From Draconibacterium sp. (GTDB lineage Bacteria > Bacteroidota > Bacteroidia > Bacteroidales > Prolixibacteraceae), in contig JADIYN010000006.1 of assembly GCA_016705335.1 (NCBI GenBank), positions 124,001 to 188,000 on the forward strand: a stretch of DNA of 64,000 nt, in the 5' to 3' direction. The translations under genes and the position numbers were made by a program. Numbering within the stretch: the first letter of the stretch is position 1; every line of letters starts with the position of its first letter. The notes under the pieces were generated by a model. It was not told the DNA's origin. It did not search any database and worked only from the letters and a program-made list of their open reading frames with translations. Positions 46,286 through 55,338 of this stretch are shown in pieces.

Positions 46286-49200
46286 ATGAAAAAAGCTAAG
46301 GCTGACAAAAACGACTTGACTGATGTTCTTTATAAATATTCCGAGCGGGTAAAGGAGTTACAGGGAATCAACAAAACTGTTGCTTTGCTCAACCAAAACA
46401 AACCGCTTGATGAATCTTTGCAGGAAATTTGCAACCTCATTCCGCAAGCCTGGCAATATCCCGAATTTACCTGTGTGCGTATCACTTTCGATATAAACAC
46501 TTTTTACAGCAAAAATTTTGTTGAAACCGAATGGAGACAAAGCCAAACCTTTGAAGTACCGGGCGGAAAATCGGGTGTAATAGAAGTTTTTTATTTGAAA
46601 GAATTCCCTGAATTGGATGAAGGCCCTTTTATGAAAGAGGAACGCAACCTCATCGATAATTTTGCAAATTTAATTTCAGGTTCATTAACAAAGGATTTGT
46701 TAAGAAGATTGGTTGCCGATAATAGTGAACGACTTAAGGAGCTTCGTGGTATAAACCAGATTTCCAATATTTTAAGTCAACACCGTAATTTCGAAGATGC
46801 ATTAAAGGAGATTTGCAACACGCTGCCTGGTGCCTGGCAATATCCCGAATATACGGCTGTCCGGATTATTTACGACAAACATATTTACACCACGAACTTT
46901 TTTTATAAAACCCGTTGGGTACTTCGGCAAACCTTTGAAACTCAGCTCGGTAAAAAGGGAATTATCGAAGTATATTACCTGAAAGAATTTCCAATTTTGT
47001 TTGAAGGTCCGTTTTTGAAAGAGGAACGCGACCTGATAAATAACATTGCCGATATAATATCGGGGATTGCGGCAAAAAAACTACTGCACAAATTGGTAAC
47101 CGACAACACAGAACGGTTAAAAGAGCTGGATGCAATTAATCAAACCACTGCTATAATTTCTTCGGGAAAATCATTGGAAGCCACTTTAACAGAAATATGT
47201 AAAATCCTTCCCGAATCGTGGCAATATCCGCAACATACAGTGGCGCGAATAACTTTTGAAGGTTTTGTTACCGAAAGCAGGCCGTTTCAGGAAACCCTGT
47301 GGCGACAGGTTGAGTCGTTTGTTACTATCGACAATAAAAAAGGTTGGATAGAAATTTTTTATCTCGAAGAATTCCCAAGAATTTATGAGGGTCCGTTCCT
47401 GAAAGAAGAACGTAACCTGATTGTGAATATCGCTCAATTGATCACCGGTTACCTGAATAATTTTATTGGACGCGATGTTTTGTACAAACGGGAAACAGTA
47501 AAGGCTTCGGGTAATGAATACATTGAATACCGTGATTCGCTCATCAAAAAAGGAAAACCACTTCAGCAATATTTCAACCAGCAAACACTCGACAAGTACG
47601 TTTATCTGGACATGATGAAGTACAAGGTTAAAGAGATACTTTTTGTTGCCACTTTTTATGATGCTTTTATCCTCGAAAACGAAGATGCTTTTTTCGAGCA
47701 GTTTATGGGCGAAATTTATCAGTACAGCCTTTTCTCGCTTCCCCGGATTACTGCAGTTACTTCGGAAATTCAAGCACTTGAACTTGCACAAACTTCTAAA
47801 TTCGATTTTGTAATTCTTACCGTGGGAGAAGATGAAAATGCACCCGTTGAACTCGCAAAACAGATAAAAAATCAACGCCCCGATTTGCCTGTATTCCTAT
47901 TACTCAACAAAAAAGGGAATGTAAAATACTTTGAATCATTAATTTCAACTTCAAAATTCATTGATAAACTATTTATCTGGCATGGCGATTCGCAGATATT
48001 TTTTGCAATCGTAAAATCTATTGAAGACCGCACCAATGTTGAGAACGACACAAGTATTGGGCTGGTTCGTGTTATTCTTTTAATCGAAGATTCGGCGCAA
48101 TACTATTCAAAATACCTTTCCATTTTGTACGCTATTGTTTTTGGGCACATTCAAAAAGTGATCTCTTCAGAGAAAAATGAGCTCGACAAAATTTCGAAAA
48201 TGCGTTCGCGCCCCAAAATATTGCTGGCAACCAACTATGAAGATGCAGTTTACATTTATAACAAGTACCACGATTTTATGCAGTGTGTGATTGCAGATGT
48301 GGAGTTCGAAAAAAACGGGGCAATTAACAAAACAGCCGGCTTGGATTTTATAAAATACGTGAAATCACAGGACAAGGAATTACCTGTTCTGTTGCAATCT
48401 TCAGACAAAAAAAATGCTGTAAAAGCCCAAAATCTTGGTATTGGATATATCGACAAAAACTCGGAAAACTTAACCAGCGAATTAACAAATTTCATCATCG
48501 ATAATATTGGGTTTGGCGATTTTGTTTTCCGCGACGAGCATAACAAACAAATTGCTGTTGCCCGCAACCTCCGCGAATTCGAAACAATTTTACAAACTGT
48601 TCCGCCCGAATCGTTGCTGTACCACGGGCGGAAAAATCATTTTTCATTTTGGCTAATGGCGCGGGGCGAAATACACATTGCTAAAATTTTGAATCCTATT
48701 CCTACTTTTAAAAACGAAGATCAGGAAGAAGTCAGGAGGATGATTTTAGACACAATAAACAAAGTTCGCGAAGATAAAAAACGTGGCAAAGTGCTCAATT
48801 TTGATGAGTCGTTTGATTTTACCGACAAAAATGTGGTAACCCTTTCAAGTGGTTCGCTGGGTGGAAAAGGGCGCGGACTTGCATTTATAAACACACTTAT
48901 CCGTAACCTTGATTTCTCTGCATATACCCAGGAAATAAATATCCGCACACCCATAACAGCTATAATCGGAACTGATGAATTCGTAACGTTTATGAACAGA
49001 AACGACCTGTTTGATAAAATATATAAAGAGAAAAATTACGAAAAAACAAAATCGCATTTTATTGAAGGGCAACTGAGTCATAAGTTGATAAAACGACTGA
49101 AAGTGTTTATCAATCAAATCAGAAAACCCATTGCAGTCAGGTCGTCGAGCCTTTTCGAAGATTCACTTTCACACCCGTTTGCAGGGATTTTCGATACATA

Positions 49201-50520
49201 TATAATTCCGAACAACCAACCTGATGATGAGCAACGACTTGAATCGCTGGTAACAGCGGTGAAACTTGTTTTTGCATCGGTGTTTTCAAATCAGGCCCGA
49301 ACTTATTACAAAGCTGTCAGCCACCGCATTGAGGAAGAAAAAATGGCTGTTGTTCTTCAGGAATTAGTGGGTAACCAATATGATAATTACTACTATCCAC
49401 ACATCAGCGGAACTGCGCAGAGTTATAATTTTTATCCTGTTGCCCACATGATGCCCGAAGACGGTTTTGCTGTGATAGCGATGGGTTTGGGGACTTATGT
49501 TGTTGAAGGTGGCCGTGCTTTCCGCTTTTCGCCAAAATATCCGCAAACCGATGTGATCTCTCTGAAAGATTTGTTGAAAACCACACAAGTCAGGTTTGTT
49601 GCAGTTGATATGAGCTTGCAGAATATCGATTACATGAAACACGGCGACAAAGCAGCATTGGTTTCACTCGATATTTCTGAGGCAGAAAAACATGATACTC
49701 TTCGCCATTGTGTTTCGGTTTACAACGCCAACAACGATTGCCTTATGCCGGGAATTAATGCAGTGGGACCACGGGTAATGAACTTTGCCAATATTCTTAA
49801 CTACGACTATATTCCGCTTAGTAAAACCATTGACGTTATTCTGAAAACGGTGCGGGAAGCGCTCGGAACACCAGTTGAAATTGAGTTTGCCGTTGATTTG
49901 AATTTGGATAAAAGGGGAAAGCTTCGTTTTATTTGCTGCAGATAAAACCATTGATTGGTAATCAATTGAGTTTTAAAATCGATTCGAACCGAATTATCGA
50001 CGAAAAAGTAATTCTTTACAGCGAAGCCAGTATGGGTAACGGCAAAATCGACCACATCACCGACATTATTTTTATGGACATCGATAAGTTCAACAAACTG
50101 CGCACACTCGAAATGGCCGAAGAGATTGAATTTCTGAATAATATAATGTTAAGGCAAAACCGGCAATATATTTTAATTGGCCCCGGACGTTGGGGAACTC
50201 AGGACAAAAGTGTGGGAATTCCTGTTGTGTGGCCGCAAATCTGCAACGCCAAAATTATAGTCGAACTTGGTCTGCCCGACTATCCGCTTGATGCATCGCT
50301 GGGGTCGCACTTTTTTCATAATGTGACTTCAATGAATATTGGCTATTTTTCAGTTCAACATGGCCATTCAACCAATTTTTTGCGTTGGGAAAAACTGAAT
50401 GGAAAGTTGATTTTGCACCGTACAAAATATTTCAAGCACATTCGCTTTGATAAACCAGTGACAGTTTTAATGGACGGCCGCGAACGCAAATCAATAATTT
50501 TAGAGAATAAGGAAACATGA
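46286..50520 (+). CDS. Multidomain sensor protein with PEP-synthase-type ATP-grasp domain, one frameshift
   Basis: A roughly 1411-residue cytosolic protein. ATG 46286 (MKKAKADKNDL) is chosen by the promoter. Domains: three tandem GAF-like repeats (about 15-395), a degenerate receiver-like domain (about 445-590) without the acid pocket or phospho-Asp, a second receiver-like domain (about 592-745) that keeps the acidic pair in LLIEDS, the Asp in VIADVEF, Ser in LLQSS and Lys in YIDKNS, and a PEP-synthase/PPDK N-terminal ATP-grasp domain (about 850-1330) with GGKGRGLAFI and AVRSSSLFEDSLSHPFAG. The phosphohistidine swivel and the PEP-binding barrel are absent. One T is missing at 49927-49930 (RLRFYLLQIKPL after correction). 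The next gene overlaps by four bases. Likely a signal-controlled phosphotransferase of unknown substrate. Confidence 0.82.
46340..47470 (+). repeat. Three tandem protein repeats of about 127 residues
   Basis: The coding sequence repeats about every 380 bases (about 46340, 46721, 47102). Each unit starts with ERxKELxxIN, has WQYP followed by T/V-R-I, and ends with EGPFxKEERxLI. The units differ at DNA level, so the duplication is old. The fold is most likely GAF-like sensory; this is inference. Confidence 0.75.
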
Positions 50521-51173
50521 TAGCTGTAGCCATACTCGATACGCGGCACCCGCTGATGCTCGAAAGCCTGGCTGCATTGCTCAAAGGTAAAGATGAAATT
50601 GAAATTACAGGGCAGTTTTCGAGTATCGATGATTTTTGGAAAGCTTCGCGGGAGATGACAATTAATGTGTTGATTGTAAATATTTATATTTCGCATTCCG
50701 AAGAAATTGAACTGATAAAGAAAATCAGCAAAGAGAAACCGCGGATTAAAGTACTTGTAATGTCGATGGACCCGCAGGACAGTGTTGTGTACGAATCTAT
50801 CAGGGTTGGAGCAAAAGGCTATTTAACAAGACAGGATAATTGTCGCGAAATATTGATGGCCATTTATTCGTTGCGGGGTGGATATGAATATTATAACAAA
50901 TACATATCAAATATTTTACTGAATAATTACATTCATTCAATTGAAAATAAAGATGGCGAAATTGAAAAACCGCCTGCCAACCTGAGTAAACGTGAAATTG
51001 AGATCATAAAATTTTGGGGCGATGGCCACACAAACAAAGAAATTGCCGACAAGTTGTTTGTTAGTTTGCGCACTGTTGAATCGCACAAAAATCACATTAT
51101 GCAGAAACTAAATTTTAAAACCAGTATCGATTTGCTGAAATTCGCGATCCGGAACAATTTGATAAATGTTTGA
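50517..51173 (+). CDS. LuxR/NarL-type regulator with pseudo-receiver domain
   Basis: A 218-residue regulator. The receiver-like half (about 1-125) has lost its phosphorylation chemistry: the phospho-Asp position is Asn (VLIVNIYIS), the acidic pair is reduced to LDTRH, and the conserved Lys is Arg (YLTRQD). The C-terminal half is a normal LuxR HTH with LSKREIEIIKFWGDGHTNKE and LFVSLRTVESHKNHIMQKL. Its ATG overlaps the TGA of the ATP-grasp gene (ATGA), so the two are translated together. It probably responds to protein contact or a ligand rather than a phosphoryl group; targets are unknown. Confidence 0.88.
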   Translation: MIAVAILDTRHPLMLESLAALLKGKDEIEITGQFSSIDDFWKASREMTINVLIVNIYISHSEEIELIKKISKEKPRIKVLVMSMDPQDSVVYESIRVGAKGYLTRQDNCREILMAIYSLRGGYEYYNKYISNILLNNYIHSIENKDGEIEKPPANLSKREIEIIKFWGDGHTNKEIADKLFVSLRTVESHKNHIMQKLNFKTSIDLLKFAIRNNLINV

Positions 51174-51478
51174 TTTTGTTTCTGTTTAAGTCACATTCAG
51201 GTCCGCAAAGCAATGCAGACAAGACTTTACGTTCAAATAACCTGACAGCGTCTTCAGACCTGTCAGCGTTAAACTATGAAACACAATGTTAACTTAATCT
51301 TTATCACGGTCCCAAAATCCTTAAGTAAAACACTGAATTTTGGATAAAACTGAATTTTTTCAACTCATTCAATAAAATTTGTTCCCTATTTTTAAATCCG
51401 AAGAGTATGGTTTTTAATCACAAAACCATTTCGAAAGAGGGAAAAAAATCCAAATTACTAACATTTAAATTTATAGTC
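51174..51478. other. Intergenic region before gdhA
   Basis: No gene is visible. A 7-base-stem hairpin (CTGACAG at 51242-51248, CTGTCAG at 51260-51266) lies here without a T tail, so it is not a clear terminator. A near -7 box (TATTTTTA) is at about 51387, some 90 bases before gdhA. Confidence 0.5.
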
Positions 51479-52631
51479 ATGTCAAATCCATTCGAAGTAA
51501 AAGTGAACGATTTTATGGCAAAACTGATTGCCAGAAATCCAAATGAACTTGAGTTCCACCAGGCAGTTCAGGAAGTTGTAGAATCAGTAATGCCGTTTAT
51601 CGAACAGAACCCGCATTACAAACAAGCCAAAATTCTCGAAAGAGTTTCTGAGCCTGAAAGAATTATCATGTTCCGCGTTCCGTGGCAGGACGACAAGGGC
51701 GAAATCCATATCAACAAAGGATACCGTATTGAAATGAGCAGTGTTATTGGCCCGTACAAAGGCGGTTTGCGTTTTCACCCTACTGTAAATCTTGGCGTAT
51801 TAAAATTCCTTGCATTCGAACAGGTTTTCAAAAACAGCCTCACAACTTTACCGATGGGCGGTGGCAAAGGTGGTTCCGATTTCGATCCGAAAGGAAAATC
51901 GAACAACGAAGTCATGCGTTTTTGCCAGAGTTTTATGACCGAATTACAACGGCATATTGGTCCGAATACTGATGTTCCTGCAGGAGATATTGGCGTTGGT
52001 GGCCGCGAAATTGGGTATATGTTTGGCCAGTACAAAAGATTGCGAAACGAATTTACCGGCGTTCTAACAGGGAAAGGTATTGAGCATTTATGATGCCGAT
52101 GGTATCGACGACGAAAAACTGGCTTTTGTACTCGACTTGAAAAACGTGAAACGTAGCCGCATTCAGGACTATTGCGAAACCTATAAAAATGCAAAATACT
52201 ACGAAGGACAGCGTCCGTGGGGCGTAAAATGCGACATAGCACTGCCATGTGCAACTCAGAACGAAATAAATGAACATGATGCACGCACACTTGTTGAAAA
52301 CGGATGCTTCCTTGTAGCCGAAGGTGCCAATATGCCATCAACGCCTGAAGCTGTTGAAGTTTTCCTGAAGGCAAAAATTCTTTACGCTCCCGGAAAAGCT
52401 TCAAATGCCGGTGGTGTAGCAACCTCCGGTCTTGAAATGACACAAAACTCAATGCGTTTGCCATGGACCCGCGAAGAAGTAGATGCACGACTGCATCAGA
52501 TTATGTGTGATATTCACAGCACCTGCGTAAAATATGGCGATGAAGGCGACTACATAAATTACGTAAAAGGCGCAAACATTGGCGGTTTTATAAAAGTTGC
52601 CTATGCAATGATTGCACAAGGTTTGGTATAA
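51479..52631 (+). pseudogene. gdhA: NADP-type glutamate dehydrogenase with internal deletion
   Basis: The ATG at 51479 (MSNPFEVKVNDF) opens a normal hexameric glutamate dehydrogenase: substrate motif GPYKGGLRFHPTVNLGVLKF and catalytic MGGGKGGSDFDPKGKS near residue 125. At nt 52080 the reading breaks after TGKGIE and resumes in another frame with SIYDADGIDDEKL. The roughly 62-67 residues that normally lie between (GGSLIRPEATGYG through the Rossmann SGSGNVAQ motif) are missing, some 185-200 bases. The rest (CATQNEINEHDAR, VAEGANMP, NAGGVATSGLEM) is normal to 52631. As read, the protein could not bind its cofactor. It may be true decay or an assembly deletion. Confidence 0.87.
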
Positions 52632-52658
52632 TTTCAATTTTGATTTCGATATTTACAA

Positions 52659-52695
52659 AAGCCCTTTCCGGTTCATTCCGGGCGGGGTTTTTTTG
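52659..52695 (+). terminator. Probable terminator after gdhA
   Basis: An imperfect GC-rich hairpin (AAAGCCC with GGGC-containing right arm) followed by seven Ts, 30 bases after the gdhA stop. Confidence 0.5.
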
Positions 52696-52793
52696 TAAAT
52701 TTCTGATAAAGGATAAATCAAATAACTTCGCTTGATACAATCAGATTCATTTCGGTAGCATCGGGATTCAACTTCTAAATGGACTACATCAAA

Positions 52794-52825
52794 AAAAGAG
52801 CTAAAATTTTTTGTTTAACTCTTTT
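52794..52825. terminator. Terminator-like hairpin beside the tRNA-Lys remnant
   Basis: AAAAGAGCTAAA (52794-52805) pairs with TTTAACTCTTTT (52814-52825), one mismatch. Its position relative to the tRNA remnant mirrors that of the real terminator at 52929-52966 relative to tRNA-Lys. Confidence 0.55.
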
Positions 52826-52829
52826 ATTT

Positions 52830-52870
52830 GTCGGCCTGCAGTCCCGATAACTATCGGGAGAACCCTGGGC
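52830..52870 (-). pseudogene. Remnant of a tRNA-Lys 3' end split by a palindrome
   Basis: Plus-strand GTCGGCCTGCAG (52830-52841) and GAACCCTGGGC (52860-52870) copy the 3' end of the intact tRNA-Lys at 52971-52997. Between them, in place of the T-arm start, sits the palindrome TCCCGATAACTATCGGGA. The rest of the tRNA is absent. Confidence 0.6.
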
Positions 52871-52916
52871 CCTCCCGATAGAATCGGGATGCTTTACCTC
52901 TCGATAGCTATCGGGA
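52842..52916. repeat. Cluster of three TCCCGATAGCTATCGGGA-type palindromes
   Basis: Copies lie at 52842-52859, 52873-52889 (centre shortened) and 52899-52916 (one mismatch). Short palindromes of this kind are scattered between genes in many Bacteroidota. Here three stand within 75 bases, next to a broken tRNA end. Confidence 0.7.
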
Positions 52917-52928
52917 TGAAGTACATAA

Positions 52929-52966
52929 AAAAAGATTAAACTGTTTTTCAACTGTTTAACCTTTTT
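52929..52966 (-). terminator. Terminator of tRNA-Lys
   Basis: A 13-base stem with one mismatch (AAAAAGATTAAAC with GTTTAACCTTTTT) lying six bases past the tRNA 3' end on the minus strand and followed there by T-rich sequence. Confidence 0.7.
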
Positions 52967-52971
52967 AAAAG

Positions 52972-53044
<73 letters not shown>

Positions 53045-53053
53045 AATTGGCTG

Positions 53054-53061
53054 CAAAAATA
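53054..53061 (-). promoter_or_regulatory. Promoter -7 box for tRNA-Lys
   Basis: Minus-strand TATTTTTG, exact TAnnTTTG, 10 bases before the tRNA 5' end, the same arrangement as at tRNA-Gln. Confidence 0.6.
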
Positions 53062-53118
53062 GTTAATTATTCTATGTTTGAAATTTTTAAAGACAAAAGT
53101 TAGCATTTGGATTAAGCT

Positions 53119-54621
53119 TTATAGTTTCAATTTCACTGCTTTGCTAACCTCGCTTTCATTGTTCAATCTGTCAAGAACGGAAATCCTGATTTCGTATTTT
53201 TTCTTTTTGTCGTTTATTGGGGTAAATTTTAGCTGGTCAACCTTTACAACTCCCCAGAAACAGTTTGCATCTTCCTTGTTGAACTCAGTACCCACTTCAT
53301 TGCCATATATCACAAAAAGGTTAGGTTTATCCATTATTCTATCAGCTTTCTCAGTTTTCCACTTCACTTTTTTACCCCATTTCCCAATTCTTTTTACGGG
53401 TTGAGGATCCATATTATCAATCCATTTCATGGGTGGAACAATAGCCGGTTTTCGATATAAACTATTTAGCAAACTATCCTGCAAACCCATTAAATCGCGG
53501 TTAAAATGTTTTGCACTGTAAAATGCCGATCCTTCAAGTTCAGGAATATTTCTAACCATTCTGATTTGCGATGAAATTTCTCCGGGCTTTGTCCAGGCTG
53601 CGGTTTCCGATTGTGCATCAACTTTGTAAAGTGCATGGCCAATGTACATTCCACGGTTGTATGTATGGCTTTTCCACCAGTTGGCCAGCATTTTAAAATC
53701 AGCTTGAGGGTGACCAATCTGCCAGTAAATCTGTGGAAGTAAATAATCTATCCAACCATTCTTTTGCCATTTTATAACGTCGGCATATAAATGGTCGTAA
53801 TTCGTAGAACCGGCTTTGGTATCGGAACCACGAGGATCATCAGTTTTGTTTCTCCAAACGCCGAATGGACTAATTCCAAATTTCACCCAGGGTTTTGTGG
53901 CTTTTACTGTGTCATTGAGCATTTTTATAATGATATCAACGTTTTCACGCCGCCAGTCAGCTTTATCTTCCTTTCGAAAACCCCGGTTGTAATTTGAAAA
54001 AGAAACTGTATCAGGATAAGCTTCGGCAAGCGGATACGGATAAAAATAGTCATCGAAATGAATGGCATCAACATCATAACGCGAAACAATATCTTTTACA
54101 ACTTTACCAACAAATTCGCGGGTTTGCGGAAGTCCGGGATCAAAATAAAGCAGGTTCCCATATTTTAAAATCCAGTCGGGGTGTTCAAATGCAATATGAT
54201 TTCCACCCAAAGGTTCTTTAATATTTTGTGAAACACGGAACGGATTGAGCCAGGCATGAAATTCCATTCCACGTTTGTGGCTTTCTTCAATCCAAAACTG
54301 AAGTGGATCATAAAACGGATCGGGCGCTTGTCCCGGTGTTCCGGTTAAATAGCGCGACCAGGGTTCCAGATCGGAGGGGTAAAAGGCATCACCGGCAGGT
54401 CGCACCTGGAAAATGACTGCATTCATATTTAACTGTTTGCATTCATCTAAAATATTTACGGCTTCCTGTTGTTGCTGTTCAGAACTTAAGCCCGGTTTCG
54501 AAGGCCAGTCAATATTATTTACAGTGGCCACCCAAACAGCTCTGAATTCGTATTTTGGCTGGGCAAATAAAGAAACATGCAGGATGCATAAAAGCGAAAC
54601 CAATAAAATATTCTTTTTCAT
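53119..54621 (-). CDS. Glycoside-hydrolase-like GHL10 (YngK-type) exported protein
   Basis: A 500-residue exported protein with a cleavable signal peptide (MKKNILLVSLLCILHVSLFA). The barrel has the GHL10/DUF187 start FRAVWVATVNNIDWPSKPG near residue 27 and FQVRPAGDAFYPSDLEPWS near 70; later come FHAWLNPFRVS, DAIHFDDYFYPYP near 198 with candidate acidic residues, and LPQIYWQIGHPQAD near 285. A small immunoglobulin-like domain ends it. Family enzymes may act on peptidoglycan or bacterial glycans, but activity is little studied. It has its own -7 box and faces the toxin-antitoxin pair. Confidence 0.9.
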   Translation of the reverse strand: MKKNILLVSLLCILHVSLFAQPKYEFRAVWVATVNNIDWPSKPGLSSEQQQQEAVNILDECKQLNMNAVIFQVRPAGDAFYPSDLEPWSRYLTGTPGQAPDPFYDPLQFWIEESHKRGMEFHAWLNPFRVSQNIKEPLGGNHIAFEHPDWILKYGNLLYFDPGLPQTREFVGKVVKDIVSRYDVDAIHFDDYFYPYPLAEAYPDTVSFSNYNRGFRKEDKADWRRENVDIIIKMLNDTVKATKPWVKFGISPFGVWRNKTDDPRGSDTKAGSTNYDHLYADVIKWQKNGWIDYLLPQIYWQIGHPQADFKMLANWWKSHTYNRGMYIGHALYKVDAQSETAAWTKPGEISSQIRMVRNIPELEGSAFYSAKHFNRDLMGLQDSLLNSLYRKPAIVPPMKWIDNMDPQPVKRIGKWGKKVKWKTEKADRIMDKPNLFVIYGNEVGTEFNKEDANCFWGVVKVDQLKFTPINDKKKKYEIRISVLDRLNNESEVSKAVKLKL

Positions 54622-54650
54622 ATTTAAAACCAGGTGAAAGATTGAGTGGG

Positions 54651-54658
54651 CAAAAGTA
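54651..54658 (-). promoter_or_regulatory. Promoter -7 box for the GHL10 gene
   Basis: Minus-strand TACTTTTG, exact TAnnTTTG, 30 bases upstream of the start at 54621. Confidence 0.55.
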
Positions 54659-54686
54659 ATTAATCCGTGTTTATGAAAAAGTGAGA

Positions 54687-54718
54687 TTGATTATAATCGG
54701 AACTTATTTTTAACTTTG
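54687..54718 (+). promoter_or_regulatory. Promoter of the toxin-antitoxin pair
   Basis: TAACTTTG at 54711-54718 is an exact -7 box with TTG at 54687-54689 at about 21-base spacing. The antitoxin ATG follows 17 bases on. Confidence 0.6.
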
Positions 54719-54735
54719 GGTAAACAATTATAATC

Positions 54736-54984
54736 ATGAACGATACAGAAATTAAAGCAAAACTATTTCAACAAATAGACAAACTTAAGAATGAACGTTT
54801 AATTGAATTATATGGCGTTGTAAGTAATTTTATTAATAGTTCAGACAATTCTGAAGAATGGGACAAATTAACTTCAGCACAAAAAACAGGTATTGAATAT
54901 GGTTTAGCAGAGCTTGAAAACGGAAAATGGGAAGAACACAACGTTGTATTGGAAGAGTTGAGAAAAAAATATGGTATCTCATAG
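54736..54984 (+). CDS. Antitoxin of a type II RelE/ParE module
   Basis: An 82-residue helical, acidic protein. The N-terminal half (KAKLFQQIDKLKNERLIELY) could dimerise; the C-terminal part (WDKLTSAQKTGIEYGLAELE) matches the addiction-module component common in Bacteroidota, with a KW motif that usually contacts the toxin. No clear DNA-binding fold is visible, so autoregulation, if any, would depend on the N-terminal helices. Its last 14 bases overlap the toxin frame, giving tight coupling. Confidence 0.8.
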   Translation: MNDTEIKAKLFQQIDKLKNERLIELYGVVSNFINSSDNSEEWDKLTSAQKTGIEYGLAELENGKWEEHNVVLEELRKKYGIS

Positions 54985-55288
54985 TCGTGTAAAATGGTCA
55001 TCATCTGCCAGGGCTGACATTGGAAATATTTCGGATTATTTAATGAATGAATGGGGGAAGAGCGTACTGACAAAATTTCTCTTGAAATTGGATCGAATAA
55101 TTTATCAGATTATAATAAACCCTAAACAATACCCTGAAATTAATACAAGATTGAAAATCAGAAAATATGTAGTTACCAAACAAAATATTTTATTCTATAA
55201 AATAAAGGGAGAAACCATTGAAATTGTGAGACTTTATGACACACGGCAAGATCCAAACAAATTAGAAATACTTATCATAACAGATTGA
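54971..55288 (+). CDS. RelE/ParE family toxin
   Basis: A 105-residue basic toxin of the RelE/ParE fold. Visible: WSSSARADIGNISDYLMNEWG at the N-end (helix pair), IINPKQYPEI, and the C-terminal strands KYVVTKQNILFYKIKGETI and EIVRLYDTRQDPNKL, where the catalytic or gyrase-contact residues lie. Whether it cleaves ribosome-bound mRNA or blocks gyrase cannot be told. It overlaps the antitoxin start-to-end and ends 50 bases before the GlcNAc kinase. Confidence 0.87.
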   Translation: MVSHSRVKWSSSARADIGNISDYLMNEWGKSVLTKFLLKLDRIIYQIIINPKQYPEINTRLKIRKYVVTKQNILFYKIKGETIEIVRLYDTRQDPNKLEILIITD

Positions 55289-55326
55289 TTTTATTGATTT
55301 CGAACAAAAACCCTTACTTTCTTTCC

Positions 55327-55334
55327 TATTTTTG
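55327..55334 (+). promoter_or_regulatory. Promoter -7 box for the GlcNAc kinase-murQ operon
   Basis: TATTTTTG, exact TAnnTTTG, only five bases before ATG 55339, so the transcript is expected to be leaderless or nearly so. Confidence 0.5.
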
Positions 55335-55338
55335 CCAT

